Below, in pieces: positions 24,876-30,630 of a stretch of 30,630 bases of DNA. The stretch is from Promethearchaeota archaeon (GTDB taxonomy: Archaea; Asgardarchaeota; Lokiarchaeia; Sigynarchaeales; SOKP01): contig JAEOTL010000493.1 in assembly GCA_016839845.1 (NCBI GenBank), positions 1 through 30,630 of the forward strand, written 5' to 3'. How positions within the stretch are numbered: the stretch's first letter is position 1; each line of letters opens with the position of its first letter. The position numbers and the translations under genes were made by a program. Under the pieces are notes generated by a model that saw nothing but the letters and a program-made list of their open reading frames with translations, made no database searches and was not told where the DNA came from.

Positions 24876-24886
24876 AGATATAAAAT
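24876..24886 (+). promoter_or_regulatory. TATA-like box for the URO-D-like gene
   Basis: AGATATAAAAT lies about 31-41 bases before ATG 24917. The predicted transcription start falls within roughly ten bases of the ATG, and there is no Shine-Dalgarno, so a leaderless or near-leaderless message is likely. It supports ATG 24917 over the upstream TTG at 24893. Confidence 0.45.
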
Positions 24887-24916
24887 TTTTATTTGAATCT
24901 TTTTATTTCTCCATAT

Positions 24917-25993
24917 ATGAATGCGAAAGAGAGATTTCTCGCGGTTTTTGATGATACTGGACGAAAAAAATTAGATCGCGTTCCTACGTTTGTCCAATAT
25001 ATCCGCGAAGAATTTGTTCAATTACATAGACCACAGTTTAAGAACGTTAAGCTACCTTTTCCACCAACAATTTCTAGATTTAAGGATGCATATATCATGG
25101 GATTTGAATCTGTCTTTGGGCATGTTCTTCCCGGTTTAAGGGTAAGTCAGATTGAATTAGAAGATGAGAATGGTGAAACGGTATTAGTAGCATGGAATGG
25201 GCAGCCACCAATGAGAAAATTAGGGTACTATGAGCGCGGACTCTTCTTTTCATTGGAAAATTTGTATAAAGTAAAAGAAACCTTCCGGAAAGCGGACGAT
25301 TCTGAGGAGATACGAAAACTAATGAATTACTACGAAAAAATATCACCATACATTTTCCCAGTACTCGCTTTTGGGGGCATTTTTGACACTCTGTGGCAAT
25401 CTATGGGATTCAATAATTTTGCGTATCATTATCATAAAAATACAAAACTTTACCAAGAGGTAATAAAGTATTTCGCAGAATTAACGCGTATTCGAATCGA
25501 AGCTGTTATTGAAGTAACAGGTAGTCTTGCAGGGATTATAAATATTAATGATGATATCGCATTCAAGGGGCGTCCTATGATTTCTCCCCAAAGGTGGGAA
25601 CAAGATATAGGGAAATACTATAAGGAAATATGTTCTATAGTAAGAGATGCGGGAATGAAGACTTCATTGCATTCAGACGGGGATGTAACCATGATGATAC
25701 CCGCTCTGAAAAAGGTTGGCTTTAGTGGACTTCAAGGCTGGGAAGGTGGAGCTGATCCTAGAATAATAAATGACAAATATCCTGATTTTGTAGTTAATGG
25801 ATTTGGGGATATCTCCCACATTATTCCATACGGTTCAAAGGAAGATATTTTTAGTCACGTGAAAGATTTAATGGATGCTTTAAAGGAAAATCGACACTTT
25901 ATACTCGGTCCTAGTACAGTTATTTATGAAGGTATTCCTTTCGAAAATGTCGAATCCTTTATTGAAGCATCTCATCGCTATGGGAAATATTAA
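24917..25993 (+). CDS. Uroporphyrinogen decarboxylase (URO-D) superfamily protein lacking the methyltransferase zinc cysteines
   Basis: 358 residues starting MNAKERFLAVF, the usual opening of URO-D/MtaA/CmuA-like TIM-barrel proteins. In the zinc methyltransferases of this superfamily a HxC motif and a later cysteine bind zinc. Here the corresponding places read LHSDGDV (about residue 247) and LGPSTVIYEG (about 330-339), with no cysteine. It also lacks the N-terminal arginine pattern of true heme-pathway URO-D as far as I can judge. It therefore belongs to a subgroup whose reaction is unknown and should not be called a methanogenic methyltransferase. A paralogue remnant lies at 27515-27649. 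The gene converges on the GH1 gene with seven bases between. Confidence 0.8.
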   Translation: MNAKERFLAVFDDTGRKKLDRVPTFVQYIREEFVQLHRPQFKNVKLPFPPTISRFKDAYIMGFESVFGHVLPGLRVSQIELEDENGETVLVAWNGQPPMRKLGYYERGLFFSLENLYKVKETFRKADDSEEIRKLMNYYEKISPYIFPVLAFGGIFDTLWQSMGFNNFAYHYHKNTKLYQEVIKYFAELTRIRIEAVIEVTGSLAGIININDDIAFKGRPMISPQRWEQDIGKYYKEICSIVRDAGMKTSLHSDGDVTMMIPALKKVGFSGLQGWEGGADPRIINDKYPDFVVNGFGDISHIIPYGSKEDIFSHVKDLMDALKENRHFILGPSTVIYEGIPFENVESFIEASHRYGKY

Positions 25994-26000
25994 ATTAATT

Positions 26001-27368
26001 TCAAAAGTCAAAACCATTTTTTGTAATAACATCTCGATACCAAAGAGAACTTTTTTTCCACATTCTTTCTTGCGTTTCATAATTAACCCTAAGTAACCCA
26101 AGGCGTTTTGAATATCCTTCTGTCCATTCAAAATTATCCAATAATGACCAAACAAAATACCCTTTTAAGTCCACACCATCATTTATAGCTCTATTTGCGG
26201 CTTCAAGATATCGCTGGAGATAACTTAAGCGATCGTCGTCTTGCACTACCTTAGCAATGATAATTTCGTCCTTACACGCCATACCATTTTCTGTTATATA
26301 TATAAGAGGATGATTGTAATCTCTATCAACTCGCTTTAGAAGATCGTAAAGACCATCAGGATATACTTCCCATCCCATATCACTTACTTCAACCCCCTTT
26401 TCAGGTTTTTTCGGTAAAAGAATTTTATAAAAATCGGAGGATTTATTGACAGGTTTCTTTAAACTCACCCGATTGCAGGAATAATTATTAATTCCTAAAA
26501 AGTCTAAAGGATTATCGTTGAGTAATTCTAAATCTTCGTCTGGAATTGAAGGAAAATTGAAGTATTTTTCAAGAAGAGCTAAAGTATCGCTAGGGTATTC
26601 AGCCTTAAAGATGGGATCTAAAAACCACCGATTCAAAAGTCCGTCGAGGATATTAGCAGCTTCTTTATCCAGCGATGTATCTGTTTTCGGATAAACAGAA
26701 TCTAAGTTGAGGGTTGTTCCAATTAAACCATCGGAATTATTTGAATCACGATAAGCCTCTATTGTCCTTGCGTGTGCAACATTAACTAGGTGGGTTGCCC
26801 GAAAACCAGATGAAATATCCCCTCCTCCGTAAAGGCCAATAAAATAAAACCACACGGCAAAAACCATAGGTTCATTAAAAGTGATCCATTTTTTAACTCG
26901 ATCTCCATAATGGTCGAACATGAATTTAGCATAATCTACAAACGCTTCTACTACCTCTCGGCTTTCCCAAGCTCCTATTTTATTAAATTCAAGGGGTAAA
27001 TCCCAATGATAGAGTGTAACAAATGGTTCTATGTTGTTAGCAATTAGTTCGTTAATTAAATTATCGTAGAATTCCACACCTTTAGAATTTATTTTTCCTT
27101 TACCCTTTGGGAAAATACGAGGCCACGACACTGAAAATCGATACGCATGAAGATTCATTTCTTTCATCAATTGAACATCTTCCTTATACCGATGATAATG
27201 ATCACATGCAACATCACCGGTATCACCATCACGTATTATCTTCTTTGTATGACATATAGCATCCCACACACTTTCTCCCTTCCCATCCTCATCCCATGCT
27301 CCCTCAATCTGATAACTTGAAGTTGCGGCTCCCCAACTAAAGCCCTTAGGAAATTTAATTTCTCTCAT
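26001..27368 (-). CDS. bglA: Beta-glucosidase, glycoside hydrolase family 1
   Basis: 455 residues, typical of bacterial GH1 enzymes (about 445-470). FPKGFSWGAATSSYQIEG (6-23) is the N-terminal signature with the sugar-binding Gln20. TFNEP at 163-167 holds the acid/base Glu166, and ITENG at 358-362 the nucleophile Glu360. WSLLDNFEWTEGYSKRLGL carries the conserved glycone-site Glu and Trp. There is no signal peptide, so it acts in the cytoplasm on imported beta-glucosides or related disaccharides (galactosides, fucosides). It resembles bacterial BglA more than Sulfolobus-type LacS, which suggests transfer from bacteria. It lies between the intact URO-D-like gene and a remnant of a paralogue, as though inserted into or brought along with a rearranged region. 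Confidence 0.93.
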   Translation of the reverse strand: MREIKFPKGFSWGAATSSYQIEGAWDEDGKGESVWDAICHTKKIIRDGDTGDVACDHYHRYKEDVQLMKEMNLHAYRFSVSWPRIFPKGKGKINSKGVEFYDNLINELIANNIEPFVTLYHWDLPLEFNKIGAWESREVVEAFVDYAKFMFDHYGDRVKKWITFNEPMVFAVWFYFIGLYGGGDISSGFRATHLVNVAHARTIEAYRDSNNSDGLIGTTLNLDSVYPKTDTSLDKEAANILDGLLNRWFLDPIFKAEYPSDTLALLEKYFNFPSIPDEDLELLNDNPLDFLGINNYSCNRVSLKKPVNKSSDFYKILLPKKPEKGVEVSDMGWEVYPDGLYDLLKRVDRDYNHPLIYITENGMACKDEIIIAKVVQDDDRLSYLQRYLEAANRAINDGVDLKGYFVWSLLDNFEWTEGYSKRLGLLRVNYETQERMWKKSSLWYRDVITKNGFDF

Positions 27369-27514
27369 TTTTTCAAACCTAATTACGAATCGGATTTAAT
27401 TATATCTTATTTTGCGCATAAAAATTTGTGTTATTTTTTATTTTATCCTTTTTTAATAAAATCTTTTGCTAATTTATCAAAATTTTTATAATTTTAATTC
27501 TAATAAGATCGATA

Positions 27515-27649
27515 GTCAAAGATTTAATGGACGCCCTAAAGGAAAATCGACATTTTATACTCGGACCGAGTACGGTTATATATGAAGGCATTCCTTTCGA
27601 GAATGTAGAATATTTTATTGAAACTTCTTATCGATATGGGAAATATTGA
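27515..27649 (+). pseudogene. 3' remnant of a second URO-D-superfamily gene
   Basis: The plus strand encodes 44 codons from GTC 27515 to TGA 27647-27649 that match the last 44 residues of the URO-D-like protein at 24917-25993, with only three differences (Ser to Tyr, Ala to Thr, His to Tyr). Thirteen further codons differ only synonymously. There is no start codon, and the similarity stops abruptly at 27515. The copies therefore diverged while both were under protein-level selection, and the 5' part of this one was lost later. Similarity also ends at the stop, so it is not a recent local duplication. The remaining part of the gap (27369-27514) is very AT-rich and empty apart from a presumed GH1 promoter. 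Confidence 0.88.
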
Positions 27650-27657
27650 ATTTATCT

Positions 27658-28272
27658 CTACCAACTTGAGAAATCCTTCTCTTTCGAAAAGTCCCTTTTT
27701 AGAGGTTTTCCCGTCAATAGAGTAAGGTATCTTATATAGGCTGATTGTTCTGCCCCGGTCACGTATTGTAATGCATCTTCTAAGGTCATTCCTTTAGCAA
27801 AAATTCCGTGACCTCTTACTACGACAAATGGATAATTTTTAAGCATCTTAGGTACCTCAATTGATGTATAATACGCTCCTGCAGGAATATCGACATCAAT
27901 TATAGGAATTTTTTTATAAAGAGCAAATCCTTCAGCATCTATACATGTGATTTCATCTTCAATTAAAGATAATGCCACACAATAAGGATTGTGAGCATGA
28001 ATAACTGCCATTGCATCAGTTTCTAAATAAATCGCACGGTGGACCCCAAGCTCGGTACTGGCGATAAGTGAATTTGAATCTTCCTCTTTTAATTCACATA
28101 TAACTAAGTCTTCCAATTGCAAATCGCCTAACATGGCCGCTCTTCTTTTAATAATAATCTTGCCCCCACTTTTAATAGAGATATTTCCTGAATGTGAGGT
28201 ATTATAACCGTGCCTAACTAAATGTTGACCAATCTTTTTGAAGACATTATATATTGATTCATCTACAACCAT
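27658..28272 (-). CDS. Class II aldolase, L-fuculose/L-rhamnulose-1-phosphate aldolase type
   Basis: 204 residues from ATG 28272. SHSGNISIK at 26-34 is the phosphate-binding opening, ASTELGVHRAIY at 71-82 carries catalytic Glu74, and zinc ligands are His92 and His94 (IHAHNPYC) and His155 (VVRGHG). The zinc histidines have the same numbers as in E. coli FucA, supporting this start. An AAAGGTG Shine-Dalgarno lies six bases upstream; an in-frame GTG at 28281 is part of it. The enzyme would split a ketose-1-phosphate of a 6-deoxysugar into dihydroxyacetone phosphate and L-lactaldehyde. It is last in the operon after rhamnose isomerase and an AOR, so rhamnulose-1-phosphate is a likely substrate although the sequence type is fucA-like. 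Confidence 0.85.
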   Translation of the reverse strand: MVVDESIYNVFKKIGQHLVRHGYNTSHSGNISIKSGGKIIIKRRAAMLGDLQLEDLVICELKEEDSNSLIASTELGVHRAIYLETDAMAVIHAHNPYCVALSLIEDEITCIDAEGFALYKKIPIIDVDIPAGAYYTSIEVPKMLKNYPFVVVRGHGIFAKGMTLEDALQYVTGAEQSAYIRYLTLLTGKPLKRDFSKEKDFSSW

Positions 28273-28278
28273 AATATT

Positions 28279-28285
28279 CACCTTT
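28279..28285 (-). promoter_or_regulatory. Shine-Dalgarno site for the aldolase gene
   Basis: AAAGGTG on the minus strand, six bases before ATG 28272. The potential GTG start at 28281 lies inside it, so ATG 28272 is the start. Confidence 0.65.
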
Positions 28286-28291
28286 GTTTAA

Positions 28292-30082
28292 TCAAATTTG
28301 TTTAATTCCAAGCCTTTTTAAAGTTTCTGGTCGTGGAATTCCTTTTTTGTCCCAGCCTCGAACAAAATAGTATTGTTCCAACATTTCTTCTAAAGGAACA
28401 ACATAACCTTTTGAAAAACCTTCTTTAAGGGGTTCATTTATAAACCTTGGGGGCAAAATATCATCATCTTTGCTTAATCCTTCTCTAATATTAAAGATCC
28501 TTTCTAGATTATATATTCTTTCCCCGATTTCAAGAAGTTTTATAACATCATAATCAATTCCTGTAATCGCTTTTAAAAATCGAGCGTAATAATCAAGTCC
28601 TAAAGCCCACCCTGCAAATACACATATAACCAAACTATCTTCAATTGCTTTCTGATTTTGTTTTAATGCCAATAAGTCTGGTTTTCCCGCGACGGTAAAC
28701 CTATCGATTTTTTTTGGTACCGCAAATATTTCTAATGAAGCCATATATCCCGTAAGGTGGCACCCTCCTCTATTTGAGGTTGCATAACCTAGTGCATGTC
28801 CAATCGCACCCCTAGGATCATATGCAGGTAATTCTAATCCCTTTACATGCATAGCTACTTCATCAGATTTGTATATTTTAGAAAGAGCTTTTGATCCCTC
28901 ACTAATTTGAGCCCCAATCTCTTTTTTATAAGCAATTTTTTTTACTAAATCTTTTAAAATATCAGTATTTCCAAATCTAAGAGATGTATCTTCAATAAGC
29001 CCTTTTTCTTGCAACTCCATAGCACAGGCAATACTTCCCCCACAAGATATAGTATCAATTCCATATTTATTACATAAATAATTTGCTTGTGTAATTGTAA
29101 GTAAATCAAATATTCCAAGATTAGGTCCAAGAGCCCAAACTGATTCATATTCCGGACCTTTACCCTTCATATCCCCCGCTTTTGTGAGTCTTCCACACCG
29201 AATAGGACAGGCATAGCACCCTTCGTGTTCTTGAGTTAGGTTTTTATTTATCTTCTCACCACTAACTTTAGCAGCTCTCTCGTCGAAACCCCTTTGAAAA
29301 TTGTTTATAGGAAACATACCTAAAACATTAATTACATTAACCAATGCAGATGTACCAAACTTTGGTAAAGAAGACCGGGTAATGGGAACCACTTTTATTT
29401 TATCTTGGGCGACTTTTACATACTTTTTTAGTAAATTTTGATCATGTATCTCAACTTTGGCATTACCCCCTTTCACGACGATTGCCTTAAGGTTTTTAGA
29501 ACCCATAACAGCTCCAACACCACCTCTACCAAATGCCCTCGCCGCATCATTCATTATTGACGCTATTTTTATTTGGTTCTCTCCAGCTGGTCCTATCATC
29601 AGTGCATTTATTCCATTCCCTTCAATCTTTTTTAACTCTGCTAATGTTTTTTCAGTGTCACTTCCCCATAATTTAGAGTTTTCCTTTAAAGATGCTCCAT
29701 TTCCACCTTCGAGTAAAAGATAGCCAGGTTCTTTTAACATTCCTTGAATTATAATACCATCATAACCGCATTTCTTCATAAAAACGCCAAATGAACCTCC
29801 AGAATTTGAGTAAAATATTCCATTTGTTAAGGGCGATTTTGTAACTAATGAAAATCTCCCATTAGTAGGTATTGTTGTTCCACCAAAAGGACCTGTTGAA
29901 AAAATTAATATATTCTTTTGATCTAAAGGATTAATCCTTTTTGGTAGCTTATCCAATAATAATTTTACTCCTAAACCTCTTCCACCAATATAATCTAATA
30001 AGATTAATTCAGGAACAATTATTTCACTAAACTTTTCGCGATTTAAATCTACTTCAAGAATTTTGCTATTTAATCCTTTCAT
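28292..30082 (-). CDS. Aldehyde:ferredoxin oxidoreductase (AOR) family, candidate lactaldehyde oxidoreductase
   Basis: 596 residues, close to classical AOR. YIGGRGLGVKLL at 31-42, GPFGGTTIPTNGRFS at 64-78, FGRGGVGAVMGSKNLKA at 184-200 and GPEYESVWALGPN at 309-321 are the tungstopterin-binding landmarks. The [4Fe-4S] ligands are Cys289, Cys292, Cys296 (CX2CX3C) and Cys487. It oxidises an aldehyde to the acid and reduces ferredoxin, in the cytoplasm. It lies six bases after rhamnose isomerase and ten bases (to the in-frame GTG) before the aldolase gene, so the three are one message. The aldolase product L-lactaldehyde is therefore the likely substrate, yielding lactate; this is inference from order. 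It differs from the 726-residue AOR at 17928 in length and cysteine spacing, so the two are not recent duplicates. Confidence 0.9.
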   Translation of the reverse strand: MKGLNSKILEVDLNREKFSEIIVPELILLDYIGGRGLGVKLLLDKLPKRINPLDQKNILIFSTGPFGGTTIPTNGRFSLVTKSPLTNGIFYSNSGGSFGVFMKKCGYDGIIIQGMLKEPGYLLLEGGNGASLKENSKLWGSDTEKTLAELKKIEGNGINALMIGPAGENQIKIASIMNDAARAFGRGGVGAVMGSKNLKAIVVKGGNAKVEIHDQNLLKKYVKVAQDKIKVVPITRSSLPKFGTSALVNVINVLGMFPINNFQRGFDERAAKVSGEKINKNLTQEHEGCYACPIRCGRLTKAGDMKGKGPEYESVWALGPNLGIFDLLTITQANYLCNKYGIDTISCGGSIACAMELQEKGLIEDTSLRFGNTDILKDLVKKIAYKKEIGAQISEGSKALSKIYKSDEVAMHVKGLELPAYDPRGAIGHALGYATSNRGGCHLTGYMASLEIFAVPKKIDRFTVAGKPDLLALKQNQKAIEDSLVICVFAGWALGLDYYARFLKAITGIDYDVIKLLEIGERIYNLERIFNIREGLSKDDDILPPRFINEPLKEGFSKGYVVPLEEMLEQYYFVRGWDKKGIPRPETLKRLGIKQI

Positions 30083-30088
30083 ACGATC

Positions 30089-30630
30089 TTATTTTCTCTT
30101 CATTAAAGTGTCATTTTCATATTCTTCCACAATATTAATCCAATCTTTCCCTATCGGGACGTTATTTTTTTGACAATAATAATCCCAGACTGCCCCAAAT
30201 GGAAGAGTTTTAAGTTCTTCTAGAAGTGCTAATCTTTGGAAGTATTTCTCGTTAATTTCATACTCTTTTAAGACTTCCCATGGTTGAAGTAAAGCGTATA
30301 GCATGCTTTTTAATGCTGATCTTGCTCCTATTATCCAAGCAGCTATTCTATTAATAGAGGCATCAAAATAGTCCAATCCTAGATAAATTTTATCAATTTC
30401 ATTACTTCTTATAACCTCTTCAGCAATTTGTACTACTTGGTCATTAAGAATCACTACATGATCTGAATCCCATCTTAAACCTCGACTGATGTGAAGTAAT
30501 ATTCCCTTAACAAAAGGTAAAATTGCTGAAATTTTATCTGCAACAGATTCTGTTGGGTGATAATGACCAGTATCAAGTGTTAACATCAGTTGATTCTTTA
30601 CAGCATAACTCAAATAGAAATCATGACTTC
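30089..30630 (-). CDS. rhaA: L-rhamnose isomerase, C-terminal part (cut by window edge)
   Basis: The frame is open to the window end and reads ..SHDFYLSYAVKNQLML, then TLDTGHYHPTESVADKIS, the metal-binding region of L-rhamnose isomerase. It continues LLHISRGLRWDSDHVVILND, YLGLDYFDASINRIAAW and ELKTLPFGAVWDYYC to the normal C-terminus. About 180 of roughly 420 residues are visible. The enzyme converts L-rhamnose to L-rhamnulose with two divalent metal ions bound by the Asp and His residues of these motifs. An apparent TTG start at 30613 is only an internal leucine codon. It precedes the AOR by six bases. A rhamnulokinase is not in view and may lie upstream beyond the window. Confidence 0.92.
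   Translation of the reverse strand, partial: SHDFYLSYAVKNQLMLTLDTGHYHPTESVADKISAILPFVKGILLHISRGLRWDSDHVVILNDQVVQIAEEVIRSNEIDKIYLGLDYFDASINRIAAWIIGARSALKSMLYALLQPWEVLKEYEINEKYFQRLALLEELKTLPFGAVWDYYCQKNNVPIGKDWINIVEEYENDTLMKRK

Noticed and set aside
24917..25993. MtaA-type methylcobalamin:coenzyme M methyltransferase, hence a methylotrophic methanogen
   Set aside because: The zinc-binding cysteines are absent, and no corrinoid protein, mtaB-like or mcr gene is present.
25880..26155. 91-codon minus-strand frame spanning the URO-D/GH1 junction
   Set aside because: It overlaps the 3' ends of two strongly supported genes in other frames and matches no family.
28273..28281. GTG at 28281 as the aldolase start
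   Set aside because: This GTG is part of the AAAGGTG ribosome-binding site for ATG 28272.
1..30630. CRISPR arrays, insertion sequences, prophage or integrase genes
   Set aside because: No regularly spaced repeats, transposase motifs or phage genes are seen. The two truncated genes show rearrangement but no element ends.

Overview
The window reads as a piece of an AT-rich archaeal chromosome. The evidence is a DRG-type GTPase with a C-terminal TGS domain, a cyclic 2,3-diphosphoglycerate synthetase, two aldehyde:ferredoxin oxidoreductase (AOR) family tungstoenzymes, an archaeal-type L-fuculose-phosphate aldolase homologue, and TATA-like boxes with short or absent leaders (for example upstream of 10936 and 24917). 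The mix of anaerobic amino-acid and sugar fermentation genes with several bacterial-looking genes (lysine 5,6-aminomutase, GH1 glucosidase, rhamnose isomerase) would suit an Asgard archaeon such as a Lokiarchaeia-like lineage. That placement is inference and cannot be settled without a search. No rRNA, tRNA, CRISPR array or intact insertion sequence was found.

Layout. 1-928: the end of kamD and all of kamE (coenzyme B12/PLP lysine 5,6-aminomutase). 1044-5201 (+): an extracellular family-5 solute-binding protein, ornithine aminotransferase and an EamA transporter. 5204-6112 (-): carbamate kinase. 6264-9781: membrane proteins, with an ABC-2-like permease and a degenerate CPBP-like protein forming a minus-strand pair. 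9862-10794 (-): a variant ornithine carbamoyltransferase, divergent from a canonical DRG GTPase (10936-12084). 12155-13225: a tandem family of small membrane proteins, the first copy broken. 13260-20108 (-): an AOR, a ThiC-superfamily enzyme resembling 5-hydroxybenzimidazole synthase, and a two-subunit Fe-S flavoprotein amino-acid dehydrogenase. 20524-21618 (+): a second, compact DRG-like GTPase lacking the usual inserted domain. 21645-22988 (-): cyclic 2,3-diphosphoglycerate synthetase. 23214-24539 (+): an anchored surface protein. 24607-27649: a zone of gene decay with a D-aminoacylase remnant, a URO-D-like gene, a GH1 beta-glucosidase and the 3' remnant of a second URO-D-like gene. 27658-30630 (-): a deoxy-sugar operon of L-rhamnose isomerase (cut by the window edge), an AOR and a class II aldolase.

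How the genes may work together. One theme is basic amino acids. Ornithine aminotransferase, ornithine-type carbamoyltransferase and carbamate kinase connect citrulline, ornithine, carbamoyl phosphate and glutamate semialdehyde, with substrate-level ATP from carbamate kinase. The SoxB/proline-dehydrogenase-like flavoprotein could feed amino-acid electrons to Fe-S carriers, and kamDE indicates lysine fermentation. A second theme is deoxy-sugar catabolism: isomerase and aldolase would yield L-lactaldehyde, and the AOR lying between them is a natural candidate to oxidise it with ferredoxin as acceptor. A third is cobamides: kamDE needs adenosylcobalamin, and the ThiC paralogue may make its benzimidazole base. 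These links come from gene content and order. Substrates of the AORs and of the flavoprotein are not proven by the sequence.
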